A stretch of 64,000 nt of DNA from JACDHG01 sp963811585 (GCA_963811585.1 CAWERR010000008.1:124001-188000), one strand, 5' to 3'. Counted from the first letter of the stretch, positions 43,719 to 52,787 are shown. Numbers and translations are program-made. The notes: a model not told the origin generated them from the letters alone.

Positions 43719-44414
43719 TCAATCAACCGCCGCTGGTGGCTGGCTACTCACGCGTTCAGCGAACCATTCCGGTAGCTGCCCGGTCAGCTCTGGGTCTCCG
43801 GATACCGCAAGCGAACCGTCGGACAGGGCTTCACGCCACTGGAGGGTGCCGCGTGCGAGTGCGAGAAAGATGGGCGCCGGCGCGGCGACGTAGACGTATC
43901 GGGATTCGTCGAGAAGGGGGTCGGTGAAGCAGGCGTACGGCGCCTGGTCCCGCTCCAGGACGAGCCAGCACCGAGTTTCACGCTGGTGGCGCATTCGGAA
44001 CTCGACGATTGCTCGACGAGAAGGCAGCCGCGCCGCATCGGTACGACGAGTCAGCCATGCCAGGACGATGTCCGGGTCCTGCTCGGCCGCCTCTGGATCG
44101 TCGGGTAGCCAGGTCGCGGCCCATTCGCGCAGCGAGGCGATGGTGGGAACGAGGCCTCGACCGAACGTGGTGAGCTGGTAGGGGTCTTCCTTGCCCCGAC
44201 GGTCCGTACGGGTGACGATGCCCATGTTTTCCAACCTGCGGAGTCTGTCTGCGAGAACCGACCGCGAGATGCGACCCGGCACCCCCGCGGCCAGCGCGTT
44301 GAACCCCTGCGGACCGAATTGAGCGAGGTCGGCGACAATCAGCAGACTCCAACGATCGCCGAGCCATTCGACCGCCTTCGTAAACGAGCAGTAGTCGTCT
44401 TCACCGGGCCTCAC
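43719..44414 (-). CDS. HxlR-family transcriptional regulator with long C-terminal domain
   Basis: 231 residues from the GTG 44414 (MRPGEDDYCSFTKAVEWLGD). The HxlR winged-HTH is clear: CSFTKAVEWLGDRWSLLIVA, GRISRSVLADRLRRLENMGI, VTRTDRRGKEDPYQLTTFGR. The C-terminal half (about 120-231) is longer than in simple HxlR proteins and may bind a ligand. A longer start at 44504 would overlap the divergent hydrolase ATG within one CATG, leaving no promoter room, so the shorter start was chosen. Confidence 0.85.
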   Translation of the reverse strand: MRPGEDDYCSFTKAVEWLGDRWSLLIVADLAQFGPQGFNALAAGVPGRISRSVLADRLRRLENMGIVTRTDRRGKEDPYQLTTFGRGLVPTIASLREWAATWLPDDPEAAEQDPDIVLAWLTRRTDAARLPSRRAIVEFRMRHQRETRCWLVLERDQAPYACFTDPLLDESRYVYVAAPAPIFLALARGTLQWREALSDGSLAVSGDPELTGQLPEWFAERVSSQPPAAVD

Positions 44415-44502
44415 ATCGGCCAGTGTCGCACTGCAGCCCGCGCTCGCACAGGTACGGAGAACGAACTGGTGGGCCACCGCTGCGGCGGGCCACTGTGGGC
44501 CC

Positions 44503-45456
44503 ATGAGCCCGACATCACAACCGCGAGCCCTTTCAAGAACCGCCTCGCACTCCACCGAGATCATCGACACTTACGAACGGATGCTGCAGACCACCGAGGC
44601 ACGCCGCCGGTACCTCACCGTGGGCCAAGGCGATCAAGTCCACGTGCTCGAGGCCGGGAATGGTCCGCCGGCGGTGTTCCTGCACGGGACGAACACCTCG
44701 TCGCTGAGTTGGACGCCTCTGCTCCCGCACCTAGGCGACGTCAGGATGGTCGCCGTCGACCGGCCCGGGCGAGGCCTCAGCGACCCATGGCCACGCACCC
44801 CGCCTGCCGGTGTACGGTCGGCGGCGGTCAAGTTCGTAGACGAAGTCCTGACCGAGCTGAGGCTCCAGCGATCCGTCCTGGTCGGTCAGTCCGGCGGGGG
44901 GATCTGGGCACTCTGGTATGCACTGGCCCACCCTGAGCGGGTCAGTGGCCTGGTGCTGCTTGGCTCCACCCCACTCCTGCCCGGCACCCGAGTACCGGCT
45001 CCACTCAGGATCGCCGCGACCCCCATAGTCGGCGACTTGCTGTCCCGTCTGGTCAAGCCAACCCCGAGGGCCTTGGTCCGGCTGCTCTCCTCCGTGGGTG
45101 AGGGCGAGACCATCGTCAGGTACCCCGACCTCCTCGAAGCGCTGGTCGCCGGTGGCAACGATCCGGTCGCTGCCGCGGCCGACCTAGCCGAGCTCCGCGC
45201 CCTTATCAGCCCCTTCGGATACAGGCGCTCGATGCGCTTCCGAGCCGAGGAGCTGCGGCGTCTCGGCATTCCGACACTCCTTATCTGGGGCGATCGTGAC
45301 TCCGTGGGATCGGTCGCAATCGCAAGGAACTCGGCTCGGCTGTTCCCGGACGCGCACCTCGAGGTGCTCCCCGTCGGCCATGTGCCACAGCTCGGCTGCC
45401 CGGACCGCACCGCCGACCTCGTATCCACGTTCGTCCGACGTGTGGCGTCCACGTGA
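44503..45456 (+). CDS. Alpha/beta hydrolase
   Basis: 317 residues. The oxyanion turn VFLHGTNTSS, nucleophile elbow VGQSGGGIW with S130, the acid in LLIWGDRDSVGS and the late His in VLPVGHVPQLG give a full alpha/beta-hydrolase triad. The substrate (ester, lactone or haloalkane) is unknown. The gene is divergent from the HxlR regulator with 88 bases between starts, and that regulator probably responds to the hydrolase's substrate. A later ATG at 44581 is possible. Confidence 0.87.
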   Translation: MSPTSQPRALSRTASHSTEIIDTYERMLQTTEARRRYLTVGQGDQVHVLEAGNGPPAVFLHGTNTSSLSWTPLLPHLGDVRMVAVDRPGRGLSDPWPRTPPAGVRSAAVKFVDEVLTELRLQRSVLVGQSGGGIWALWYALAHPERVSGLVLLGSTPLLPGTRVPAPLRIAATPIVGDLLSRLVKPTPRALVRLLSSVGEGETIVRYPDLLEALVAGGNDPVAAAADLAELRALISPFGYRRSMRFRAEELRRLGIPTLLIWGDRDSVGSVAIARNSARLFPDAHLEVLPVGHVPQLGCPDRTADLVSTFVRRVAST

Positions 45457-45521
45457 GCCCGCCGCGCAACGGGAGGCAGGACGTCAAGGTCTGACACACT
45501 TGAGTTGGAGGATTTGAAGTA

Positions 45522-45780
45522 ATGGAATCCAGCGCACGCAGACCGCTGCCCCACCTGTCCGGGCGTCCAGTCGTGACCGACGGCGGCCTCGAGACCGACC
45601 TGATCTATCACCACGGGGCGGACTTGCCGGACTTCGCGGCGTTTCCGCTGGTCGACGACGAACGTGGCAGAGAACTGCTGCTGAACTACTAACAAAAGTA
45701 CGTCGGCATCGCCGCCAGGGCCGGCGCGGGCCTTCAGCTGGAGACACCAACCTGGCGGGCAAGCAGCGACTGGGGTGACC
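45522..45780 (+). pseudogene. Homocysteine S-methyltransferase fragment
   Basis: The ATG 45522 opens VTDGGLETDLIYHHGADLPD and DFAAFPLVDDERGRELLLNY, the start of an S-methyltransferase of the MmuM/BHMT family, which makes methionine from homocysteine. A TAA at about 45690 interrupts it, yet the same frame continues QKYVGIAARAGAGLQLETPT and WRASSDWGDRL before homology ends. The zinc-binding cysteines and about two-thirds of the protein are missing, so this is a truncated relic, not merely a one-base error. Confidence 0.75.
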
Positions 45781-46044
45781 GTCTCAGACGCGCGGGCCGC
45801 ACGGTGCTTCCCATGCCGTTCGCGTGTCTTCGTCTTCCTGTTCGTCTGCGTCTTCCTCTTCTCATCGCCATCGCTGTCGCCGCCCCCCGTCCCGGTCGTC
45901 GCCGTCGTCGCGACAGCCGGTTGCCGCGTCGAAGGCGAACCTTCTGCGGGCCCTCGCCGAAGCAGTGGACAGTCACTATTAGGCCGTCGCACGCGGGGTA
46001 TGACGCACCCGTTGAGCAGCGCGATCACACGACTTTGTCGCTAC
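45781..46044. other. No gene recognised; pyrimidine-rich low-complexity stretch
   Basis: Between the methyltransferase relic and the next gene the sequence is dominated by CTTCGTCTTCCTGTTCGTC-like runs (about 45815-45925), translating to arginine- or valine-rich nonsense in all frames. It may be decayed sequence from the lost two-thirds of the relic gene. I see no ribosome site, terminator or RNA gene. Confidence 0.5.
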
Positions 46045-46842
46045 TTACCTCCGCCCGGTCGCGATGAGCGCGGTCAATCTGAGCGGGTAGCCGCTGGCAG
46101 TCTTGAGAGCATCCATCTCCGCGAAGCACGCGTCGCGGTACGCGATCACTGCCGCCGGCTCCAGCTGTTCCAACAGCCCTCGGACGCTGAACGACCAGTG
46201 CCAGTCCCACCACTGCTGCTTGGACGCGAAGCGGATCTCGGTCTCCTCCTGATGCAACTGAAGGCCGGCGAAGCCTGCCACGTGAAGAAGATCCGCGACA
46301 TCCTCGCCACGGTCGAAAGGCTGCTGCAGGGCTCTGCGGCGCGGGGAGTCGGCGGAGGTGAGGAGCTCGTCCTCGAAGCTCCAGCGCTCGTCTTCCCTGC
46401 CCCAGGTCGACACGGCGACGATGCCGCCCGGCCGGAGCACCCGGTGGAACTCGGCTGCCGCAGCCGTCGGGTCGGGGAGAAAGAACAACGCGAACGCAGC
46501 GGTGAGTGCGTCGAACCGGGCATCGGGAAACTCCAGGTGCTCGGCGTCCATGACTCGAAGGTCGACGTCGGTGACTCCTGCGGCGCGCAGGTCGCTCGCC
46601 GCAAGTTCGATCATGGTCGGCGAGACGTCGATGCCGGTGAGGCCGCTGATCCCACGCGCCGAGGCCGCGAGCATCACCGCCCCTCGGCCGCAGGCGACGT
46701 CGAGCAGGCTGGCCTCGCCATGGACGTCCGCCAGGTCGATCAGACGCTCGGCGAAGTGCATGTGGTACGCATCCCCGATGCGGTCGTACGTCGGCGCCGC
46801 CCGATCGAACACGCCCGCCAACCAGGCCTTGTGGTCATCCAC
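46045..46842 (-). CDS. Class I SAM-dependent methyltransferase
   Basis: 265 residues from the ATG 46842. Motif I is LLDVACGRGAVMLAA with R for the usual S/T, followed by LTGIDVSPTMIELAA, and FDALTAAFALFFLPDPTAA (motif IV). The pattern is that of small-molecule or polyketide-type Methyltransf_11/25 enzymes. It differs from the enzyme at 38510 in length and details, so they are not recent duplicates. It diverges from the permease at 46949. Confidence 0.87.
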   Translation of the reverse strand: MDDHKAWLAGVFDRAAPTYDRIGDAYHMHFAERLIDLADVHGEASLLDVACGRGAVMLAASARGISGLTGIDVSPTMIELAASDLRAAGVTDVDLRVMDAEHLEFPDARFDALTAAFALFFLPDPTAAAAEFHRVLRPGGIVAVSTWGREDERWSFEDELLTSADSPRRRALQQPFDRGEDVADLLHVAGFAGLQLHQEETEIRFASKQQWWDWHWSFSVRGLLEQLEPAAVIAYRDACFAEMDALKTASGYPLRLTALIATGRR

Positions 46843-46948
46843 GCGCCCAGCCTAGTTTCACGCATCGACGTCGCGCAGCACTCACTTTCCGGCCGAGTCC
46901 AATAGCGTGGTGTCGCACACACTGGCGCCACAGATCGGAGTCGCCCCA

Positions 46949-48316
46949 ATGGAAATCGTGCACTCTGCCATCGCGATCCTGGCCGCGATCCTGCTCATCA
47001 TCAGGTTCAAGGTCGACCCGGTGATCTCACTGCTGATCGCGTGCGTGTACCTCGGGCTCGCCACCGGCCTGGGTGCCACGGGCACCGTGGAGGCGATCAC
47101 CGGGGGGTTCGGCGAGATCATGGCCGAGGTCGGCCTGCTCATCGGCTTCGGCGTGCTGATAGGTGCCCTGCTGTACTCAATGGGGACCTTCAGCGACCTG
47201 GTGGACATCCTGGCGCGCCGAGTAGGTCGCCGCCTGCCGTACGCCATGGCCGGCACGCTCTCGACGATCTTCCCGTCCATCTACGTCGACGTTCAGGTCG
47301 TCCTGGCGGCGCCGATGGCCAAGGAGTCGGCGCCGTCCGTCGACCGCCGCCATGGCCTGCCGTGGCTCGCCGGTGCCATGGCCATCGGCATCTTCGCGGG
47401 CTACGTCTTCGTGGTGCCTGGCCTCGCCGCGGTCGCCATAGCCGGACTCTTGGATGTGCCGCTGGGGACCTACCTGCTGTACGGACTGCCGATCGGACTG
47501 ACAACCGCACTGGTCACGACATTCCTGTTCCGGCTGCTGCTGGGGCGGGGCTATTGGAACGAGGACACCGACCTCGACCCGGACGTGGTCTTCGAGGAGG
47601 GCCGCCCTCACGACGAGACGGCCGACGTACCGCGGGCGGACAAGGCTTCGCGGTTTCCCCTGTGGGTGCGTCTGTTGCCGATCCTGGTGCCGTTGGTGCT
47701 GATCGCCACCGGGGCAATCGTCGACCTGGCAGGCGGCTCGAACCCGGTCGTCACCTTCCTCGGCGACGCCAACATCGCACTCTTCGTAGGGCTGTTGATC
47801 GCCTTCGGCATGGTCCGGCCGTCGTTGGGCGGGGACGGAGTCGGCAAGGTCCTCACTGCTGGCTTCCACACGACGGGCGAGATCCTGCTCGTCACCGGCG
47901 TCGGCGGATCTCTCGGCGCCGTCATCGCCGAGAGTGGCATGGACAAGACGCTCGAGGACCTGTTCTCCGCAGACGAGAACGCGCCGGTGTTCATCAGCAT
48001 CCTGCTCGCGTGGCTCATCGCTGCGGTGCTGCACTTCGCCATTGGGTCGGTGTCGGTGGGGGCGATCACCGCGGCAGGCATCATCGCGCCGATCGTTGGC
48101 TCGCTTGGGGTCGACCCCGTCGTCATCGCGCTGTCGATCGCCTCGGGCGCCATGTTTGCGCTCCACGTCAACAGCAACTTCTTCTGGATGTTCACCACGC
48201 TTCTCGATCTATCCACCAAGGGCAGCCTGAAGACCCTGACGATGGCGACCTCGATTGGGGCGGTCGTCTCCCTGCCGCTGGTCTTCGTGGCCAGCCTGGT
48301 GTCCGGGGTGGTCTGA
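46949..48316 (+). CDS. GntP/CitM-type permease (gluconate or carboxylate:H+ symporter)
   Basis: 455 residues from the ATG 46949, chosen over a GTG at 46907 because GGAG lies 8 bases before it and MEIVHSAIAILAAILLII is a natural first helix. Twelve or more helices fill the protein, with a short charged loop at about 205-235 (WNEDTDLDPDVVFEEGRPHD). GLLIGFGVLIGALLYSMG, GVGGSLGAVIAESGMDKTL and HFAIGSVSVGAITAAGII are GntP-family features. It imports a sugar acid or hydroxy acid. It converges with the VOC gene, 16 bases between stops. Confidence 0.85.
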   Translation: MEIVHSAIAILAAILLIIRFKVDPVISLLIACVYLGLATGLGATGTVEAITGGFGEIMAEVGLLIGFGVLIGALLYSMGTFSDLVDILARRVGRRLPYAMAGTLSTIFPSIYVDVQVVLAAPMAKESAPSVDRRHGLPWLAGAMAIGIFAGYVFVVPGLAAVAIAGLLDVPLGTYLLYGLPIGLTTALVTTFLFRLLLGRGYWNEDTDLDPDVVFEEGRPHDETADVPRADKASRFPLWVRLLPILVPLVLIATGAIVDLAGGSNPVVTFLGDANIALFVGLLIAFGMVRPSLGGDGVGKVLTAGFHTTGEILLVTGVGGSLGAVIAESGMDKTLEDLFSADENAPVFISILLAWLIAAVLHFAIGSVSVGAITAAGIIAPIVGSLGVDPVVIALSIASGAMFALHVNSNFFWMFTTLLDLSTKGSLKTLTMATSIGAVVSLPLVFVASLVSGVV

Positions 48317-48332
48317 ACTCGGCCGCGGTCCT

Positions 48333-48773
48333 TCAGTCGATCCGCTCGGACAACGAGACGACGATTCCCTCCGGCCCGCGGACATGGGCCATCCGCCAGG
48401 TGTTCTCGTACTGACCGATCCCGCCGACCAGACCGTATCCCTTCGCGACCACTCCGTCGACGAGCGCCTGCAGATCGTCGACCTCGTAACCGATGTTGCG
48501 CAGACCCAGCTCGGTGGCCATCGCATTAGGCGATCCGGGCTGGTGGTCCGGCCTGACGAAGGTCGCGAGCTCGACCCCGGTTCCGCCACCGGGCGGCCGC
48601 AGCATGACGATCTCGCTGCGCGAGTCCGGGATGCCGATGACCGTGTCGATGAACTCGCCTTCCACGAACGTGCGACCCTCGATCTCGAGACCCAGGTCGG
48701 CGAAGAACGCCGTCACCAAGTCGAGGTCGGCGACGGTGACTCCGATGTGGTCGAGCTGCTTGATGTGTGACAT
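48333..48773 (-). CDS. VOC-family (glyoxalase/bleomycin-resistance fold) protein
   Basis: 146 residues from the ATG 48773 (GGAGG is about 10 bases before it). The two paired beta-alpha-beta3 modules are seen: IKQLDHIGVTVADLDLVTAF and RNIGYEVDDLQALVDGVVAK. His in LDHIGV and Glu near the ends (GVELATF, GIVVSLSE) are the usual metal ligands. Likely an extradiol-dioxygenase-like or isomerase-type enzyme of unknown substrate. Confidence 0.85.
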   Translation of the reverse strand: MSHIKQLDHIGVTVADLDLVTAFFADLGLEIEGRTFVEGEFIDTVIGIPDSRSEIVMLRPPGGGTGVELATFVRPDHQPGSPNAMATELGLRNIGYEVDDLQALVDGVVAKGYGLVGGIGQYENTWRMAHVRGPEGIVVSLSERID

Positions 48774-48892
48774 GACTTCCATCCTCCAGTGTCTGGTCTT
48801 TGGTCCAAGGACGAAGCTGCCGAAGCATTCTCGACATACCCGCAGCCGCAGAGTTGGTCTCAGCGGCCGGGAGCCGTCAGGACGGTCGCGGC

Positions 48893-49330
48893 CTAGACCT
48901 GAACTGGTTCGAGAACAGCCACCGGGATCGTGCGCCCCGCCTTCTGCTCGTACCGGCTGACTTCGGGCGCCTGGGCAAGAATGGTGTCGCGCCACATGAC
49001 GTCCCGCTCTTCGCCGTGCAGTTCATGGGGCCGCACCGTAAACTGCCGCTCCCGTACCTGGACCCGGGCCGCGGATGTCTTGCGCAGGTTCTGGAACCAG
49101 TCGGGGTCTCGGGGCGAACCGGAGCCGGTGCCCCACACGACGATGCCCTCCGACGTATCGAGGTATCGCACGCAGGTCGAGTGGGGAATGCCGGTACGGC
49201 GGCCCGGCGTGGTGATCATCAGGACATGGACGTTCTTGCTGCCGCTGGACATCCGACCGTTCAGCGTGCGATACATCCACACGCCGAGGCGGTTGCCGGC
49301 GCGAGTCAAGCTTCGTTTGAGAGTGGTCAT
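48893..49330 (-). CDS. Deazaflavin (F420)-dependent nitroreductase-family oxidoreductase
   Basis: 145 residues from the ATG 49330. The Ddn-like split beta-barrel motifs are present: GRMSSGSKNVHVLMITTPGR, RTGIPHSTCVRYLDTSEGIV, VWGTGSGSPRDPDWFQNLRK and the end EQKAGRTIPVAVLEPVQV. The G-(R/T)-x-G-I and SxxGxxxxPxW patterns bind F420 in this group. It probably reduces an unsaturated or nitro compound. The N-terminal tail (MTTLKRSLTRAGNRLGVWMY) is amphipathic, as in membrane-bound Ddn. Confidence 0.87.
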   Translation of the reverse strand: MTTLKRSLTRAGNRLGVWMYRTLNGRMSSGSKNVHVLMITTPGRRTGIPHSTCVRYLDTSEGIVVWGTGSGSPRDPDWFQNLRKTSAARVQVRERQFTVRPHELHGEERDVMWRDTILAQAPEVSRYEQKAGRTIPVAVLEPVQV

Positions 49331-49406
49331 CGCCCCGATCCGGCCACGCCGTTCATGTGCCGAGGCTATCGACGACGGCCGCGTCGGGCTGCCTCCGTCT
49401 AGTCGG

Positions 49407-50303
49407 CTACTCGGCGGCGAGAGCACCGAGTGTTGGCCACGGTGGACCCCCGCGGAGCAAGGTCAGGATGTCTCGGCCGTGTTGGTGCCCATCCGGGAAT
49501 TCATCGCGGACGTCCCATCGCCAGGCAGCGACCATCGCCAGGACAAGCCGCCGACACTCCTCGAGCAGAACTCGATCAAGTCCCGGATAGTTCGCGCTGA
49601 CCTGGTCCGGAACGTGCGCAACATCGAACTCGATTGGCCCACGGCAACACGTTTCGAAGTCGATGAAGACCAGGCCGTCCCGAGCCCTGAGAAGGTTGCC
49701 TGGATGCGGTTCGCCGTGCAGCAGTTGCTCGGCAGCCCCGCGCCTGAGGATCAGTTGACGCGTGTCGTCCAGGGTGCTGACGAGGAGATGGCGGTCGGTC
49801 TCAGCGAGCGCGGGAGTTGCGTCTCGGTCCGTGACCAGCCGATCAGCCTCTGCGGCTCGTTCCATGAAGTGCGGTGTCGCGATCTCGACGCTTCGCATCC
49901 CCGCGTGCAGGCGCTGGAGCGCGTCTGCGTATTCGGCCGGTGAGTCCTGGTCAGGAGCTACCGCCTCGTAGTAGGTCCAGAAGGTCACCGCGAAGCCGTC
50001 GTGTTCATAGACGCCCGGTTCGACCCTAGGCTCAAGGGCCGCTACGGGCCTCTCCATTGCAGTGAGCCGCTGAGAAATCTCGACCTCAAGCGCGGCGACC
50101 TCTTGCCCCACCAGCGCTACTCGAGCGACGACGTCACACGGCAATAGACGGAGAGCGAGCTTGTTCGAATTGTGAATCACGAATGCGTCGGTGACCCGCA
50201 GATCCAGCATCCCGGCAAGTGATGTCACCGAGGCCATGGCACGCGAAACGACCTCTGCCTTCACGAGCGGATCCTGACATTCGTAGAGCGTTCGGTCCAA
50301 CAC
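49407..50303 (-). CDS. APH-family phosphotransferase / kinase-like protein
   Basis: 298 residues starting at a GTG with GAGGAG 8 bases upstream. The kinase-like motifs are LLHGEPHPGNLL (catalytic loop; E replaces the usual D of HGDLHPGN) and VFIDFETCCRGP (metal-binding Asp). The replacement of the catalytic-loop Asp is notable and could mean altered activity. Substrates of the family include aminoglycosides, choline and homoserine; none can be assigned. No resistance context is seen. Confidence 0.82.
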   Translation of the reverse strand: MLDRTLYECQDPLVKAEVVSRAMASVTSLAGMLDLRVTDAFVIHNSNKLALRLLPCDVVARVALVGQEVAALEVEISQRLTAMERPVAALEPRVEPGVYEHDGFAVTFWTYYEAVAPDQDSPAEYADALQRLHAGMRSVEIATPHFMERAAEADRLVTDRDATPALAETDRHLLVSTLDDTRQLILRRGAAEQLLHGEPHPGNLLRARDGLVFIDFETCCRGPIEFDVAHVPDQVSANYPGLDRVLLEECRRLVLAMVAAWRWDVRDEFPDGHQHGRDILTLLRGGPPWPTLGALAAE

Positions 50304-50408
50304 CTCGAAGGCTCCTCATCCGAAAATCCGGTGATCGTTCGGGCGACTAGTCGGGGGTCGATCGCGGCGAAGTGACGCACCCGTCGCGGCATCAGCGAGC
50401 CTCTCGAC

Positions 50409-50867
50409 TCAGCGACCGCAGCGGTCCACGCGCTCCCAGGGCCAGTTGGCGGCGAGCCAGCCTGCGACGGCGTCCGCGAGTGGTACGTCGAGGCTCGATC
50501 TGTCGGCCCGCACCCAGGACTGCACCGTGACCTCCCACTCTTCGGAGGGCGAGGGATAGAGGTAGACGCAACCGATGACGTCGTTGTCGCCGGGCTCGAG
50601 GACGGTGAAGGTGAAGCCGGCGCCCCGCGTGAAGTCGTCAGCGTGGCGGCGAAGGTCGCTGAGGTTCTCCTCGAGCGTCATCCCGCTGGGTGGTGGCCAG
50701 TTGCCGTCTTGATAGCCGGGAGTTGAGCGTATGTGCTCGATGCTCGACATCCAGGCGGCGTGATCGGCCTGATTGTGCTGCGGCCCCAGCGGTTCGAGGT
50801 GGAACTGGTCCGCGACGAGTGAGGTGGGCGGATCGAAGTCGACTGGCACGAACTCATCGGAGGTCAT
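50409..50867 (-). CDS. GNAT-like N-acetyltransferase
   Basis: 152 residues from the ATG 50867. FHLEPLGPQHNQADHAAW and FTFTVLEPGDNDVIGCVYLY (beta-4) fit a GNAT fold, with WVRADRSSLDVPLADAVAGW in the place of the acetyl-CoA loop, although the usual R/Q-x-x-G-x-G is not present. The end WLAANWPWERVDRCGR is short. Family assignment is therefore moderate; it might be a related fold lacking activity. Confidence 0.65.
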   Translation of the reverse strand: MTSDEFVPVDFDPPTSLVADQFHLEPLGPQHNQADHAAWMSSIEHIRSTPGYQDGNWPPPSGMTLEENLSDLRRHADDFTRGAGFTFTVLEPGDNDVIGCVYLYPSPSEEWEVTVQSWVRADRSSLDVPLADAVAGWLAANWPWERVDRCGR

Positions 50868-51024
50868 GACTGCGAACGTACTGGGGTGGCCAGACCTCCT
50901 GCACTCGAGTTCTCTCGGCGGCATGCGGAACCAACCCGCCTATTGGCTCTCCGGTCGATGCCACCCGCCGACACGCGGTGGAATGCCACTACTTTGAAGC
51001 GCCCATGGCGGCCGGAGCCATAGC

Positions 51025-51909
51025 TCAGGCCAGCCGCACAGCCAACTGTCCGTTGGTGCCGAGCTTGGACACCACCTGATCGCTCCGCGACTCCACGAAC
51101 TCTCGGAACGTGGTGAACCCGAGCGACTTCTCTTTGAAGGCCGGGTCCATCCGCTGCATTTGGCTCTTGACCCCAGCGGCATAGACCCAGGCGTCATCGC
51201 TCTTCTGCAGGCCGACCCGGATGGCACGCACGAGCAAGTCCGTCGCCGCCTCCGCTGGGGGGACCGCAGAGACGGAGGTCTTTGCCGGAGTTCGCTTGGT
51301 GGCAGCCTTCTTGGCTGGCGCCTTCGTCACTACCCGCTTCGTCGCAGGCGGTGGAGTGACCCCTGGCAGGTGGGCGTAGTCGATGAACTCGTTGCATGCC
51401 GACACCAACGCCCTGCTGGTCGACCCGGCGACGCCAATTCCGACCACGTAACGACCGAGTTGCTTGCAACTTTGCGCAAGCGGGACGTAGTCGGAGTCTC
51501 CGGCGACAAGAACCATGTGCGAGATCTCGGGGTGGCGCATGAGGTCCTCGACAGCGTCTACGGCGAGCCGGATGTCAGCACCGTTCTTGACGCCAGAAGC
51601 GGTGAACAACTGTACGAGGTGAAGCGCTCGCTCCATCAGCTCGTCCTTGTATGCCGCATTCGCGGGGACCGACCAGTCAGCGTAGGCCCGGGCCAGCGAC
51701 ACGCTGCCGAAGGAGGCGGCGTAGTCGATGATCGCGCCAATATCGACCTGAGCCGCGGCCAACTTCACGTCGATCGGATCTGTGGAGTTCGCGGACCGTC
51801 CACGCTTGCGCGGATCGTCCTTGCGCCACGCCTGCTTGCCGTGAACGTCGTCGTAGTGGGAAATGACCACGTTGTCGAAGTCGACGTAGACGGCAACCCG
51901 TTCGCTCAT
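51025..51909 (-). CDS. NYN-domain (PIN-like) nuclease with C-terminal OST-HTH/LOTUS domain
   Basis: 294 residues. The NYN domain (about 1-175) has catalytic acidic residues in VAVYVDFDNVVIS, NGADIRLAVDAVEDL and MVLVAGDSDYVPLAQ, typical of LabA-like endoribonucleases. A lysine/alanine/proline linker (about 185-220; KAPAKKAATKRTPAKTSVS) leads to a LOTUS domain (about 225-292; FREFVESRSDQVVSKLG) thought to bind G-rich RNA. It is probably an RNA-processing or decay enzyme. It lies 26 bases from the alpha/beta hydrolase upstream, in the same orientation. Confidence 0.87.
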   Translation of the reverse strand: MSERVAVYVDFDNVVISHYDDVHGKQAWRKDDPRKRGRSANSTDPIDVKLAAAQVDIGAIIDYAASFGSVSLARAYADWSVPANAAYKDELMERALHLVQLFTASGVKNGADIRLAVDAVEDLMRHPEISHMVLVAGDSDYVPLAQSCKQLGRYVVGIGVAGSTSRALVSACNEFIDYAHLPGVTPPPATKRVVTKAPAKKAATKRTPAKTSVSAVPPAEAATDLLVRAIRVGLQKSDDAWVYAAGVKSQMQRMDPAFKEKSLGFTTFREFVESRSDQVVSKLGTNGQLAVRLA

Positions 51910-51935
51910 GGCGCGAGCCTACGACCCGCGGGTGG

Positions 51936-52787
51936 TCAGTCGCTGGGCGTCGTACGCCGGATGAACTCGATGATCATCGGCCAGTAGCGTTCGGGAGCGT
52001 CCATCCACGTGAAGTGGCCGGCTCCCTCGATGACCTCGAACTGGGCGATGCCTTCGGGCAGGGCGCCCACAATCTCCTCAGCCGCAGCCAACGGTGTGAC
52101 CGGATCTAGCTCACCGACCGAAACGAGCACCGGGCATTCGACATGACTGAGCTCATCGACGATGTCGAGACGCCGGATGAGTTCCATGCCGTGCGTGTTG
52201 AGCTCAAGATTGTGGGGCGTATAGGCCTTGCGATCCTCGTCCGGCAGGTGTGAGCCGAAGGCGGCAAAGACGCGGGCCCACTCGTCATCGGGCACCGACT
52301 CGCCGGCGTAACTCCGTCTCGCGATCTCTGCTACCTCGTTGCCCGCGACGCGGCGGAACCCCTCGACCATCCTGGGCGGCTCCCACCGTGCGAATCCCGA
52401 CTGGACGACGATCCCCGCCGCGTGTCCTGGGTGTCGCGCACCGTAGAGCAACACGACCGGACCACCCATCGAGTGCCCGAGGACGATCGGTTTCGCGATC
52501 CCGAGCGTGTCGCAGAAGGCTCGTATGTCGTCTGCGCAGGATTCGAAAGTCCACCCGCTCGCGTCGCCCCAGTCCGACTGACCGTGTCCACGCAGGTCGA
52601 GGTAAACGACTTGGGCATGCTCCGCGAGCACGCCGAAGTCCGGCTTGAAGTACGAGTGGTCATAGACGCCCGGACCGCCGTGAACCAACAACACGGTTGG
52701 CCGCTGCCTCAGCGTGCTTCCCTCCAGCGCGAGCGCCGGCCCATCCACGTCGAACCACAGTCGCGTCCCGTTCACTTCGATCTGCAT
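51936..52787 (-). CDS. Alpha/beta hydrolase, proline-iminopeptidase-like
   Basis: 283 residues. The HGGPGVYDHSYF oxyanion motif, GHSMGGPVVLLYG nucleophile elbow, GELDPVTP acid and GAGHFTWMDAP His match the S33 aminopeptidase group (proline iminopeptidase/TAP-like), though many members are esterases or lactonases. It has no signal peptide, so it acts in the cytoplasm. It is upstream of the NYN gene on the same strand. Confidence 0.87.
   Translation of the reverse strand: MQIEVNGTRLWFDVDGPALALEGSTLRQRPTVLLVHGGPGVYDHSYFKPDFGVLAEHAQVVYLDLRGHGQSDWGDASGWTFESCADDIRAFCDTLGIAKPIVLGHSMGGPVVLLYGARHPGHAAGIVVQSGFARWEPPRMVEGFRRVAGNEVAEIARRSYAGESVPDDEWARVFAAFGSHLPDEDRKAYTPHNLELNTHGMELIRRLDIVDELSHVECPVLVSVGELDPVTPLAAAEEIVGALPEGIAQFEVIEGAGHFTWMDAPERYWPMIIEFIRRTTPSD

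Noticed and set aside
44502..44505. Divergent HxlR and hydrolase genes sharing one CATG as overlapping starts
   Set aside because: A later GTG at 44414 gives a normal HxlR start and leaves room for promoters.
45804..46067. Short plus-strand membrane-like frame (MLPMPFACLRLPVRLRLPLL)
   Set aside because: Comes from the pyrimidine-rich low-complexity stretch, has no ribosome site, and continues the frame of the relic gene.
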